Source of the DNA: Arthrobacter sp. CJ23
GTDB taxonomy: Bacteria; Actinomycetota; Actinomycetes; Actinomycetales; Micrococcaceae
DNA length: 64,000 nucleotides
Direction of reading: 5' to 3'
NCBI RefSeq assembly: GCF_024741795.1
Contig: NZ_CP102950.1
Coordinates: 806,001-870,000 of the forward strand
A model generated the notes under the pieces. That model was given only the letters and a program-made list of their open reading frames with translations. It was not told the origin of the DNA and did no database searches. Shown one piece after another: positions 24,150 to 32,595 of the stretch; within the stretch, counting starts at the first letter, position 1; each line of letters starts with the position of its first letter. A program made the translations under genes and the position numbers.

Positions 24150-24228
24150 CATGTGGTTTCGCTACGGACGAAGTCGAAATGCCGGCCATGACAAGTGGAC
24201 TGTCGGGGCTCCGTGAGAGTATGAACGC

Positions 24229-24882
24229 ATGAGCGATCTGAGCGACATTCAGTCCACGGATGAAACTTCGGACGACATCCCCGTGGAAGGCACCACCCTG
24301 GACAACGGCGCGCAGACACCCCAGGAGCAGGAGACTGCCCAGGAAGCCGGGGGCAAAGCCGCCAAGGCGAAGGCCGCCAGCATCCAGGACCTCGTGGACG
24401 AGCCCGCCAAGGTGATGCGGATCGGCACCATGATCCGCCAGCTGCTGGAGGAAGTGAAGAGCGCGCCCCTGGACGAGGCCGCACGAGGCCGGCTTGCCGA
24501 GATCCACGAGCGGTCCATCAAGGAGCTCGAAGAAGGCCTCTCCCAGGAACTCATCGACGAACTGGAGCGCATCAGCCTGCCGTTCCCCGAGGGCAAGGCA
24601 CCCTCCGAAGCCGAACTCCGCATTGCCCAGGCGCAGCTGGTCGGTTGGCTGGAGGGCCTGTTCCACGGCATCCAGGCGACCATTGCAGCGCAGCAGGCCG
24701 CGCGCGAACATGCCGTCGCCCAGATGCAGCTCCGCCAGCTGCCGCCAGGCACCGTGATTGCCCCCGGCGTCGTCATCGGCGCGAACGGTGAGCCGCAGCG
24801 CGCCTCTGCGCCAGGCAGGCCGGGCCCTGCCCAGCCTTCGCACGCCGAGGACCCGGACCACGGTCCCGGCCAATACCTCTAA
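24229..24882 (+). CDS. bpa: Bacterial proteasome activator Bpa/PafE
   Basis: 217 residues. A disordered acidic N-terminus (1-60) precedes a four-helix bundle (about 63-165; VMRIGTMIRQLLEEVKSAPL, LELIDELERI-type segments) and a flexible tail ending in GQYL. In Mycobacterium the identical GQYL C-terminus docks into the 20S proteasome alpha-ring and opens the gate without ATP. Proteasome genes are not in this window, but retention of the tail suggests the strain has one. Followed 8 bases later by an uncharacterised gene on the same strand. Confidence 0.9.
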   Translation: MSDLSDIQSTDETSDDIPVEGTTLDNGAQTPQEQETAQEAGGKAAKAKAASIQDLVDEPAKVMRIGTMIRQLLEEVKSAPLDEAARGRLAEIHERSIKELEEGLSQELIDELERISLPFPEGKAPSEAELRIAQAQLVGWLEGLFHGIQATIAAQQAAREHAVAQMQLRQLPPGTVIAPGVVIGANGEPQRASAPGRPGPAQPSHAEDPDHGPGQYL

Positions 24883-24890
24883 GGGCGGAT

Positions 24891-25331
24891 TTGGGTTTCT
24901 TCGGGACCGTCCGGCAAGGGCGGAAGGACGATATTGAACTGGGCAAGGGGCTGTGGCGCCGGGCCCATGACCGCTTCCACCGCGGCCTGGACCGGTACCA
25001 CCAGGTCCTGGAAGGCGTGGAGGATGAGCAGCTCTACAACGAGCTCGTGGAGATCGCCAATGAACTGGCCGAGTTGTCACCTCGGGTGAGGGCGATCTGC
25101 GTGGAAGCGCAGAAGGTCTCGCCCAGCGACGGGCTGGATATTCCGGGGCCGCTGGCCGGCGTCCACCGCGCATTGTCGAAGGCCGGCAACTCCCTGGCCA
25201 CCACGGCGGAGGCAGCCGCAATGCTGCGGCTCGCCGTCGGGCCCGTTCCCGTCGGTGCCGCTTCGGTGCGCCGGCGTGCGGAACATGTGTTTGAGCAGAT
25301 CGCCGACGCCGAGCGGCAGCTTCACGCCTGA
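24891..25331 (+). CDS. Hypothetical protein encoded next to bpa
   Basis: 146 residues, mostly helical, no signal peptide or membrane segment. Features: WRRAHDRFHRGLDRYHQVLE, an acidic ELVEIANELAELSPRVRA helix and Ala-rich C-terminal helices; two or three amphipathic helices would form a coiled coil. I do not recognise the family. TTG 24891 is used with AAGGG 6 nt upstream, giving an 8-base gap from bpa and implying an operon. A role linked to the proteasome is only guilt by neighbourhood. Confidence 0.75.
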   Translation: MGFFGTVRQGRKDDIELGKGLWRRAHDRFHRGLDRYHQVLEGVEDEQLYNELVEIANELAELSPRVRAICVEAQKVSPSDGLDIPGPLAGVHRALSKAGNSLATTAEAAAMLRLAVGPVPVGAASVRRRAEHVFEQIADAERQLHA

Positions 25332-25456
25332 GTCTGCCGGGGCCGGGGAAATTCGTTGCAGGCGCCTTTATTCCTTCATTGCAACATTTTAAGCGCCTAG
25401 CTTAGCCGGGTGACAAACCGTGGCCGCGGGCCGCCGTGGCTGGCAGGATGGCAGTC

Positions 25457-26296
25457 ATGACTTTGTCACCAAACCTGACCTTTAACGACGGCAACACCAT
25501 TCCCCAGCTCGGCTACGGGGTGTGGCAAGTTGAAGACGATGTAGCCGAAAAGGTGGTGCGCCAGGCTTTCGAAGCCGGCTTCCGCCATATCGATACCGCC
25601 AAGATCTACGGCAACGAGGCAGGTGTGGGCCGCGCCATCGCGTCCTCCGGTCTCACGGCCGAGGAACTCTTCATCACCACCAAGCTGTGGAATGCGGACC
25701 AGGGCTACGAATCCACTCTTGAAGCATTCGAGAAGTCCCTGGACCACCTCGGCTTGGAGACCCTGGACCTCTACCTCATCCACTGGCAGCAGCCCAAGCA
25801 GGACAAGTACGTGGACACCTGGAAGGCCCTGATCGAGCTGCAGAAGCGCGGCCGCGTCAAGTCCATCGGCGTCTCCAACTTCACCAAGGAAGGCCTGCAG
25901 CGCATCATCGATGAGACCGGCGTGGTTCCGGCCATCAACCAGGTGGAGCTGCACCCGTTCTTCAACCAGGCCGAGCTGCGCGCGTTCAACGCGTCCAAGG
26001 GCATCCTGACGCAGGCCTGGTCCCCGCTGGGCCAGGGCGGCGAGCTCCTGGAGAACGCCACCGTAGCCGGGATTGCCGCCAAGCACGGCGCCACGCCGGC
26101 CCAGGTGGTCATCGCCTGGCACCTGGCCATCGGCAACGTGGTGATCCCCAAGTCCGTCACCGAGTCCCGCATCCAGGAGAACTTCGCGGCCCTGGGCGTC
26201 ACCCTTGACGCTGCCGACGTCGAGGCCATCAACGGCCTGGACCGCGGGGCCGAAGGCCGCATCGGCCCGGACCCGGCGGTCTCCGACTTCGCCTGA
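25457..26296 (+). CDS. Aldo/keto reductase (2,5-diketo-gluconate reductase type)
   Basis: A 279-residue TIM-barrel NADPH enzyme. Catalytic tetrad is visible: Asp and Tyr in HIDTAKIYGNE, Lys in FITTKLW, His in YLIHWQ. Later GVSNFTKEGLQ and the cofactor region IPKSVTESRIQENFAAL fit AKR family 5. Substrate is probably a small aldehyde or keto-sugar; not determinable. ATG 25457 is preferred with AGGA about 8 nt upstream; an ATG at 25448 is in frame. Confidence 0.95.
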   Translation: MTLSPNLTFNDGNTIPQLGYGVWQVEDDVAEKVVRQAFEAGFRHIDTAKIYGNEAGVGRAIASSGLTAEELFITTKLWNADQGYESTLEAFEKSLDHLGLETLDLYLIHWQQPKQDKYVDTWKALIELQKRGRVKSIGVSNFTKEGLQRIIDETGVVPAINQVELHPFFNQAELRAFNASKGILTQAWSPLGQGGELLENATVAGIAAKHGATPAQVVIAWHLAIGNVVIPKSVTESRIQENFAALGVTLDAADVEAINGLDRGAEGRIGPDPAVSDFA

Positions 26297-26329
26297 TCCC
26301 GCCGTCGGCCGCAAAGCCGGCCGGAACGC

Positions 26330-26366
26330 AGAAATCCCCGCACTCGATGAGTGCGGGGATTTCTTT
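26330..26366. terminator. Bidirectional terminator between aldo/keto reductase and tRNA-Thr
   Basis: Stem AGAAATCCCCGCACTC / GAGTGCGGGGATTTCT with a 3-nt loop, then TTTT on the plus strand. Confidence 0.9.
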
Positions 26367-26369
26367 TCG

Positions 26370-26442
26370 AGCTTCCTATCAGAATCGAACTGATGACCTT
26401 TTCATTACGAGTGAAACGCTCTACCGACTGAGCTAAGGAAGC
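26370..26442 (-). tRNA. tRNA-Thr (anticodon CGT)
   Basis: 73 nt: acceptor GCTTCCT pairs with AGGAAGC, D-arm with GGTAGAGC, anticodon loop CTCGTAA giving CGT, T-arm GTTCGATTC, discriminator T. Reads ACG. Confidence 0.96.
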
Positions 26443-26484
26443 GCCGCGCATTTCGGCCGAAGCGGCTGAATCACGCAAGACATA

Positions 26485-26514
26485 ACTGTAATAGAGGCAC
26501 GGTGCCCGGGTCAA
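26485..26514 (-). promoter_or_regulatory. Promoter of tRNA-Thr
   Basis: On the minus strand TTGACC (26514-26509), 18-bp spacer, TACAGT (26490-26485), about 35-40 nt before the mature tRNA. Confidence 0.65.
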
Positions 26515-26665
26515 AACGGCGGCGTTCCCGACGCCGGGGCAGCCGTTGCGGCGATGTTCACCGGGGCGTCGGGGCCGGTTCAGCCGGGCGTTTCCCTTGC
26601 GGCGGATGCTGGGACATCTACCGTGGCCGAGTGCAAGCGGCCACCCCCGAGCGAAGGGCTGCGCG

Positions 26666-27382
26666 ATGACGACGCACATGGACAACACACCCAAGAGGCT
26701 GTCACTCGCCGTGCTGGACATGGTGGGCACCACCATTACCGACGACGGCCGCACCGAGCGCGCCATGTCCCGCGCCCTCGTCGAGCACGGCGTCGAGCCC
26801 GGCACCAGCCGTTTCGAGAGCATGCTGGGCTACGCCCGGGACACCATGGGCTACTCCAAGATGGAGGTTTTCAGCCACCTTTTCGACGACGCAGCCGTGG
26901 CCGAGCGGGCCAACAAGGTGTTCGAGCTCGCCTACGACGAACTGATCTCCGACGGCGGTGTCCGTGCCATCCCCGGCGCCGAGGACGCGATCGCCTGGAT
27001 GCGGGACGCTGGCATGAAGGTCTGCCTGGCCACTGGATTCGGCCGCCACACCCAGAACATGGTGCTCGAATCCCTGGGCTGGATGGGCCTCGCGGATCTG
27101 AGCCTGTGCCCCGCCGATGCCGGCCGCGGCCGCCCCTACCCGGACATGGTGCTGACGGCAGTGCTGGCCCTGGACCTCGACGACGTGCGGGAGGTCGCCG
27201 TCGTGGGGGACACCGGAGCCGACATGCTCACCGGTGTCCGTTCAGGAGCCTCCGTCATTGCGGGCGTCCTCACTGGATCGCATTCGGAGGCGACCCTTCG
27301 CGCCGCCGGTGCCACCGCCGTCGTCGATTCCATCAGGGAGCTTCCGCGCCTGCTGGAGAAGCGCGTCGCCTGGCAGCTCTGA
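26666..27382 (+). CDS. Phosphonatase-like HAD-family hydrolase
   Basis: A 238-residue HAD hydrolase. Motif I is LAVLDMVGTTITDDG: nucleophile Asp followed by Met-Val-Gly-Thr-Thr in place of the usual DxD, a pattern shared with phosphonatase-like proteins. Motif II is CLATGFG, motif IV VVGDTGADMLTG. It is close to phosphonoacetaldehyde hydrolase but no phosphonate genes are nearby, and the second Asp of DxDGT being Val speaks against simple phosphomonoester hydrolysis. ATG 26666 has AAGGG 8 nt upstream. Confidence 0.85.
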   Translation: MTTHMDNTPKRLSLAVLDMVGTTITDDGRTERAMSRALVEHGVEPGTSRFESMLGYARDTMGYSKMEVFSHLFDDAAVAERANKVFELAYDELISDGGVRAIPGAEDAIAWMRDAGMKVCLATGFGRHTQNMVLESLGWMGLADLSLCPADAGRGRPYPDMVLTAVLALDLDDVREVAVVGDTGADMLTGVRSGASVIAGVLTGSHSEATLRAAGATAVVDSIRELPRLLEKRVAWQL

Positions 27383-27427
27383 GCCGCCTCAAGTTCCGAC
27401 CACTTTTGCCGGCGCCGGCCGAAGAAG

Positions 27428-29038
27428 TCAGCAGCTCAGCCCGTCCTGGGGCAGCTTCCCGTCCACGAGGTAGCCATCCACCGCGTTGGAGACGCAGCTG
27501 TTGGAGCGGCCGTAGGCGGTGTGGCCTTCGCCCTTCCACGTGAGCAGGGACGCGTTGCCCAGCTGCTGGCGCAAGGACTCCGCCCATTCCAAGGGTGTGG
27601 CGGGGTCGCCCGTGGTGCCGATGACCACGATCGGGGCCTCGCCCTTGTATTCGACGGGGCCCGGGGTGCGGGTGTTCTTGTAGGGCCATCCCTTGCAGTT
27701 GATGCCGCCGTAGGCGAAGAAGTAGCCAAGCGTGGGGGAATCCACCATCAAGCGTGCGGCCTCGGCCCGCATGCCTGCGGTGTCCGAGACCATTGGGTAG
27801 TCGAGGCAGTTGATGGCGTTGAACGCGAAGGTGGAGTTCGAGCTGTAGCTGCCGTTCGGCTCCCGGTCCGCGGCGAGGTCGGCGATCCGCAGCATCGGCG
27901 AGACGTCGCCGCCCAGGGCCGCATCGAGGGCCTGGGTCAGGGCAGGCCAGCTGGCGTCGTCGTACAGCGGCGTGATGAAGCCGTTGACGAAGGCAGGGCC
28001 CGTCACCAGGCGGCCGTCGTTGGCCGTCCGCGGGGTCTCGTTGACCGAGGTGATGAGGTCCCGGATCTCCTGGACTCCCTGCTCAACGGTGCCCTGCAAC
28101 GGGCAGGACTTCTGCGAAAGGCACTCGGCCACGTAGCTGTGGATGGCCTTCTCGAACGCCTTGGCCTGGCCGGAGGTGAGGTCCTCGTTGCTGATGGAAG
28201 GATCCACGGCCCCGTCCAGCACCAGGCGGCCCACGTTGTTGGGGAACAGCGAGGCGTAGGTGGAGCCCAGGAAGGTGCCGTAGGAGTAGCCCAGGTAGTT
28301 CAGCTTGGCATCGTTCATCACGGCCCGGAGGATGTCCAGGTCCTTCGCCGCGCTGACGGTGTCAATGTGTGCCAGGATGGGGCCGGTCTTCTCCACGCAC
28401 TGATCGAAAATGGCCTTGTTGTCCGCGAGGGCGGCCTCGATTCCGGCATCCGTATCGAACTGGTAGACCTTCTGCCGCGAGGCGTCGCGTTCGGCGTCGC
28501 TCTGGCACGTGACGGGGGCCGAACGCTTGACCCCGCGGGGGTCGAAGCCCACCAGGTCGAACGCCGAACGCAGCTTGTCGGTGAAGTGCGTGCGCCCTGC
28601 ATCCTTCACAAAGTCGAAGCCGGAACCGCCCGGGCCTCCCGGGTTGACCAGGAGGGAGCCTTGCTTGGTGCCCCTGCTGGGCAGCTTGATCGCGGCCAGG
28701 GCGATGTGCCCGGACGCCGGGTCTGCGTAGTCCAGCGGGACCCGGACGTTGCCGCATTGGAAGCCGCTTTCGCAGGAGGTCCAGTCGACCTGCTGGGAGT
28801 AGAAATCCTCCAAGCCTTCCGGGGCGCCCGCCGCGATGGAAGGCTCCACGGTGCCGTGCGTTGCCGACGGGGTTGGCAACGGCAACGGGAAGCTGCAGCC
28901 GCCCAACACCAGGGCCGCGGCCAGGGCACTTGCGATGGCGAGGAGTCCGCGGCGGGCACCGGCGCCGCGGGCCGTCCGGAGCTGGCGGGACCGGTCCCGT
29001 GAAGGGGTACCGGCAGGCCGGCGTCGGGCGGACTTCAT
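27428..29038 (-). CDS. Secreted alpha/beta hydrolase, tripeptidyl aminopeptidase (TAP-like) family
   Basis: A 536-residue lipoprotein-type exported hydrolase: Arg-rich N-region, hydrophobic core, lipobox LGGC near residue 48. Oxyanion segment NPGGPGGSGFDF, nucleophile Ser in GYSYGT, and C-terminal His in GEGHTAYG fit the S33 TAP family, which removes peptides from protein N-termini outside the cell. Several Cys pairs (e.g. CESGFQC) suggest disulphides. It lies 8 bases after holB and is probably the third gene of a tmk-holB-hydrolase operon, an odd partner for DNA genes. Confidence 0.9.
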   Translation of the reverse strand: MKSARRRPAGTPSRDRSRQLRTARGAGARRGLLAIASALAAALVLGGCSFPLPLPTPSATHGTVEPSIAAGAPEGLEDFYSQQVDWTSCESGFQCGNVRVPLDYADPASGHIALAAIKLPSRGTKQGSLLVNPGGPGGSGFDFVKDAGRTHFTDKLRSAFDLVGFDPRGVKRSAPVTCQSDAERDASRQKVYQFDTDAGIEAALADNKAIFDQCVEKTGPILAHIDTVSAAKDLDILRAVMNDAKLNYLGYSYGTFLGSTYASLFPNNVGRLVLDGAVDPSISNEDLTSGQAKAFEKAIHSYVAECLSQKSCPLQGTVEQGVQEIRDLITSVNETPRTANDGRLVTGPAFVNGFITPLYDDASWPALTQALDAALGGDVSPMLRIADLAADREPNGSYSSNSTFAFNAINCLDYPMVSDTAGMRAEAARLMVDSPTLGYFFAYGGINCKGWPYKNTRTPGPVEYKGEAPIVVIGTTGDPATPLEWAESLRQQLGNASLLTWKGEGHTAYGRSNSCVSNAVDGYLVDGKLPQDGLSC

Positions 29039-29046
29039 GGGTTCTC

Positions 29047-30195
29047 CTATTGCTGGATGAGGCTGGTGGCCATGGACTCGACCGCCAAGAGCGGCGCCAC
29101 GTTGGTGGTGGTGATCCGGACCCGGGCTTTGTTGATGGCGTCCATCCGGGCCAGGGTGGTTTCCGGCGTCGAGCGGCCGGCGTATTCCTCCAGCTCGCTC
29201 CTGAGTTCAACGTTGACCAGTTCCACGGCGTTCCCCAGCTGGATGATCAATACGTCGCGGTAGAAGGACAACAGGTCCGTCAGCGTGCGGTCGAGGGAGT
29301 CCGTGATGGACCGCTTGGCGCGGCGTTTCTGGTCGTCCTCGAGCTGCTTGACCTGGCCGCGCATCGACGGCGGCAGCGTCCCGGATTCGGGTGCGCCCAG
29401 GCTGGCCAGCAGGGCGATCTTCTCGGCGGCGTCGCGCTCGTCGTTGGAGCTGTTGGCCTCGTCAGTGGCGATCTTGACGAGCTTCTCGGCCATCATGACG
29501 GCTGCCGTGACGCCGCGCAGCGTCAGCGGGAAGCGCACGGTCTCCAGCCGGCGTTCGCGGGCCTCGGGGTCGCGGGCCAGCCGGCGCGCAATGCCGATGT
29601 GGCTCTGCGCCGCACGGGCGGCGCGGTCCGCGAGCTGGGGGTCGACGCCGTCGCGCCTCACCAGGAGGGCCGCGACGTCGGCGGCCGGCGGAAGCCGCAG
29701 GCTCACCGGGCGGCAGCGCGAACGGATGGTGACGAGAACGTCGGCGGGGGAGGGGGCGCACAGCATCCAGATGGTGCGCGGGGTGGGTTCCTCGATGGCC
29801 TTGAGGAGGACGTTGGTGGTGCGCTCGGCCATCCGGTCGGCGTCTTCCACCACGATGATGCGCCAGCGCCCGGTGGCTGGCCGGTCGCCGGCCTTGGAGA
29901 CGAGCTCGCGTGCCTCGTCGATGGTGATGGTGACCTTCTCGGTGCGCACGAACGTCACGTCCGAGTGCGTTTCGCCCAGGATGGTGCGGCAGGCAGCGCA
30001 CTCGCCGCAGCCCCGCAGCGCGACCTCGTCCTGATCGCAGTTCAGCGCGGCGGCGAACGCCTTGGCGGCGTTGGAACGGCCGGACCCCGGCGGGCCGGTG
30101 AACAGCCAGGCATGGCTGAGGCCCTCGCCTTGCGCCGCCTGCTTCAGCTGCGCGACGACGGGCGCCTGGCCCTGGAGGTCATCCCAAACGGTCAC
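29047..30195 (-). CDS. holB: DNA polymerase III subunit delta'
   Basis: 382 residues; clamp-loader subunit that, with delta and gamma/tau, places the sliding clamp on DNA. N-terminal AAA+ fold with GPPGSGRS Walker A variant (Gly-Arg in place of the catalytic Gly-Lys, typical of delta', which does not hydrolyse ATP), zinc-finger Cys in LRGCGECAAC, and IIVVEDADRM as Walker B-like. The sensor motif SRCR (IRSRCRPVS) is present. Start overlaps tmk by four bases. Confidence 0.95.
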   Translation of the reverse strand: MTVWDDLQGQAPVVAQLKQAAQGEGLSHAWLFTGPPGSGRSNAAKAFAAALNCDQDEVALRGCGECAACRTILGETHSDVTFVRTEKVTITIDEARELVSKAGDRPATGRWRIIVVEDADRMAERTTNVLLKAIEEPTPRTIWMLCAPSPADVLVTIRSRCRPVSLRLPPAADVAALLVRRDGVDPQLADRAARAAQSHIGIARRLARDPEARERRLETVRFPLTLRGVTAAVMMAEKLVKIATDEANSSNDERDAAEKIALLASLGAPESGTLPPSMRGQVKQLEDDQKRRAKRSITDSLDRTLTDLLSFYRDVLIIQLGNAVELVNVELRSELEEYAGRSTPETTLARMDAINKARVRITTTNVAPLLAVESMATSLIQQ

Positions 30196-30866
30196 GGGCG
30201 CTCGCCCGCAAGCCGATGGCCGGCAACGCGTTCAGCCAGCAGGGACTCCACGCGCTCCAGGATCCTCGCCGCGAGCTCGTCGATGGGGCTCTTGGCGGGC
30301 AGCACCAGGTAGGCAGCGGGCCGCGCCTCGGCCAGATCCAGGAACGCCGTGCGGATGGTCGAGTGGAAAGCGTCGGGCTCGGACTCCAAACGGTCCTCGG
30401 CGGCCTCGCCGGCGGTGCGGCGTTCACGCCCCTGGCGGGGGTCCACGTCGAGCAGTACCGTGAGGTCCGGCAGCAGGCCTTCGGTGGCCCATTCGTTCAG
30501 GGTGCGGACGCCGTCGGTGCCGAGGTCCCGGCCGGCACCCTGGTAGGCCACGGAGGAGTCGATGTAGCGGTCGGTGATGACCACTGATCCCTCGGCAAGC
30601 GCGGGCCGGATCACCTGGCTGGCGTGCGCCGCACGGGAAGCAGCGAACATGAGGGCCTCTGTGCGGGCGTCGATGGTGCCGTGTCCGTGGTCCAGCACCA
30701 GGGAGCGCAGTTTCTCGCCGATGGGCGTGCCGCCGGGTTCGCGCGTGCGCAGCACGGACAGCCCCTGCGACTCAAGGGCCGCGGCGAGCCGGGCGGCCTG
30801 CGTGGACTTGCCCGCTCCGTCCCCGCCCTCGAAGGCGATGAAAAGTCCTGGGCTCTGAATACTCAC
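30192..30866 (-). CDS. tmk: Thymidylate kinase (dTMP kinase)
   Basis: 224 residues; phosphorylates dTMP to dTDP. P-loop EGGDGAGKST at residues 13-22, DRYIDSSVAYQG nucleoside motif, and a lid with RRTAGEAAEDRLE. GTG 30866 is the start: a TAGGCT -10 box lies 6 nt upstream, suggesting a leaderless transcript. First gene of a minus-strand operon with holB; divergent from the PLP enzyme gene, whose -10 box is 50 bp away. Confidence 0.96.
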   Translation of the reverse strand: MSIQSPGLFIAFEGGDGAGKSTQAARLAAALESQGLSVLRTREPGGTPIGEKLRSLVLDHGHGTIDARTEALMFAASRAAHASQVIRPALAEGSVVITDRYIDSSVAYQGAGRDLGTDGVRTLNEWATEGLLPDLTVLLDVDPRQGRERRTAGEAAEDRLESEPDAFHSTIRTAFLDLAEARPAAYLVLPAKSPIDELAARILERVESLLAERVAGHRLAGERP

Positions 30867-30872
30867 TCGTCT

Positions 30873-30933
30873 AGCCTACCGATCACCGGGCCGCGTAACG
30901 GCTTTCATCCACAGCCTTGCCCGCGATTACCCT
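30873..30933. promoter_or_regulatory. Divergent leaderless promoters of tmk and the PLP enzyme
   Basis: Minus strand: TAGGCT (30878-30873), 6 nt, GTG of tmk. Plus strand: TACCCT (30928-30933), 6 nt, ATG of the PLP gene. Neither gene has a clear ribosome binding site. Confidence 0.6.
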
Positions 30934-30939
30934 GAAACC

Positions 30940-32124
30940 ATGAGCCTTTCCGAAGAGCACGCCGCAGCCCTGTCCCCGGAAACCGTGGTGGTGGCCGCAG
31001 GCCGCCCCGAGCGCAGCCACGACGAACCGGTCAACCCGCCCATCGTCCTGTCCTCCACGTACTTCGGCACGGGCTCGCTGGGCGACGGCGACCGCGGCTA
31101 CGGCCGTTACGCCAACCCCACCTGGGACCCCTTCGAGGAGGCCCTGGCCCAGCTCGAAGGCGCCACGCTGCCGGGCCTGCTCTACGCCTCCGGCCTCGCC
31201 GCCGTGAGCTCGGCCCTGTCCCTGGTCCCGGCCGGCGGTGTGGTGGTCATGCCGTCCCACAGCTACGCGGGGTCCCTGGTGATGGCCACGGAGCTCGCCG
31301 AGAAGGGCTTCCTGGAACTGCGCACCGTGGACATCGCGGACACCGACGCCGTCAAGGCCCAGCTCGCCCCGGCCGGCGGCAGGGCCGCTGACCTGCTCTG
31401 GCTGGAGAGCCCCACCAACCCGATGCTCGGCATCGCCGACGTCCGCGCCCTGACGGAGGCCGCCCACGCGGCCGGCGCCATCGTGGTCACGGACAACACC
31501 TTTTCCACGCCGCTCGTGCAGCAGCCCCTGGCTCTGGGCTCCGACGTCGTGCTCCACTCGGTGACCAAATACCTGGCCGGCCACTCCGACGTCGTGCTCG
31601 GCGCCTTGGTGACCTCCAATCCGGAGCTGCGTGCCACGCTCCTGCACCACCGCAGCATCCACGGCGGCATCGCGGGCCCCTTTGAAGCCTGGCTGGCCCT
31701 GCGCGGCCTGCGCACCCTGGCCCTGCGGATCGAGCGATCGCAAGCCTCGGCCGCGACGCTTGCCGGGCGGCTCAGCACCCACCCACGGGTGGAGGCCATC
31801 CGTTTCCCGGGCCTGCCCGGCGACCCCGGCCACGAGCGCGCCAAGGCCCAGATGAAGGGCTGCGGCTCCGTCCTTTGCATCCAGGTGGCCGGCGACGACA
31901 CACGCAGCGGCGCCGACGCCGCGGACGCCCTGGTCCGTGCCCTCCGGCTGTGGCTCCCCGCCACTTCGCTCGGCGGCGTCGAGTCGCTCATTGAACGCCG
32001 ACGCCGGCACACGGCCGAGCCGCTCAGCGTCCCCGAGAACCTGGTCCGCCTCAGCGTCGGAATTGAGAACGTCGAGGACCTCTGGTCCGATCTGGAGCAA
32101 GCACTGAAGTCTCTGGACAGCTAG
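30940..32124 (+). CDS. Cys/Met metabolism PLP-dependent enzyme (cystathionine gamma-lyase/synthase family)
   Basis: 394 residues; fold-type I PLP enzyme of transsulphuration. PLP lysine is K210 in [11 protein letters not shown], with Tyr-rich YGRYANPTW substrate loop near residue 50 and [12 protein letters not shown] for the cofactor Asp. The C-terminus [11 protein letters not shown] matches the substrate-binding arginine region. Lyase versus synthase cannot be decided. Starts leaderless (TACCCT 6 nt upstream). Divergent from tmk. Confidence 0.92.
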   Translation: MSLSEEHAAALSPETVVVAAGRPERSHDEPVNPPIVLSSTYFGTGSLGDGDRGYGRYANPTWDPFEEALAQLEGATLPGLLYASGLAAVSSALSLVPAGGVVVMPSHSYAGSLVMATELAEKGFLELRTVDIADTDAVKAQLAPAGGRAADLLWLESPTNPMLGIADVRALTEAAHAAGAIVVTDNTFSTPLVQQPLALGSDVVLHSVTKYLAGHSDVVLGALVTSNPELRATLLHHRSIHGGIAGPFEAWLALRGLRTLALRIERSQASAATLAGRLSTHPRVEAIRFPGLPGDPGHERAKAQMKGCGSVLCIQVAGDDTRSGADAADALVRALRLWLPATSLGGVESLIERRRRHTAEPLSVPENLVRLSVGIENVEDLWSDLEQALKSLDS

Positions 32125-32173
32125 CGCCCAGCTTGCTCCCCAACCTCGCTGCGCTCGGCTGGGGGCCCCTCGC

Positions 32174-32241
32174 ATGGGCCCACGATGCAGGGTTCCCTGG
32201 CCGAAGCGAAGCGAGGTTAGGGGGCATTGGGGATTAGGCTT
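32174..32241 (+). repeat. 68-bp dispersed repeat, copy B, carrying a -10 box
   Basis: Matches 9281-9348 at 61 of 68 positions, including TAGGCT (32235-32240) 7 nt before the DUF2516 start. Upstream, CCCCAACCTCGCT (32139-32151) is nearly complementary to the AGCGAGGTTAGGGG inside the repeat, so this copy can fold. Confidence 0.85.
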
Positions 32242-32247
32242 AGGGAC

Positions 32248-32589
32248 GTGGACGGAAAAATCTTGATCAGCTTTGTGACCAGCGGGATCTACTTCATCTT
32301 GGCGCTCGTGGCCGTTTCGCTTGAGCTGTGGGCCTTGGTGGACTGCCTCCGTCACAAGCCCGATCTCTTCGTGGCCGCGTCCAAGCGCACCAAGACGTTC
32401 TGGCTCGCACTGACCGGCATCGGCTTCGCCATCGGCGCGCTGACCCTGGTGACCGGCGGCAGCAGCCTTGGCCTGTTCGGCATCGCCGCAGTGACGGCGT
32501 CGTGCGTGTACCTCGCGGATGTCCGGCCCGCTGTCCGTGAGGCCGGAAGCGCCGGCGGCCGCAACGTCGGGCCCTACGGCCCCTGGTAG
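32248..32589 (+). CDS. DUF2516 family membrane protein
   Basis: 113 residues, three predicted membrane helices (about 8-28, 48-68, 72-92). The actinobacterial DUF2516 pattern ALVDCLRHKPDLF after helix 1 is evident; function unknown. GTG 32248 follows the repeat's TAGGCT box by 7 nt, so translation probably starts on a leaderless mRNA. Ends 6 bases from the convergent methyltransferase. Confidence 0.85.
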   Translation: MDGKILISFVTSGIYFILALVAVSLELWALVDCLRHKPDLFVAASKRTKTFWLALTGIGFAIGALTLVTGGSSLGLFGIAAVTASCVYLADVRPAVREAGSAGGRNVGPYGPW

Positions 32590-32595
32590 CGACTC

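Noticed and set aside
24150..24228. A further gene between the CstA partner and bpa
   Set aside because: Only 79 bp, no start with ribosome binding site; probably the bpa promoter region.
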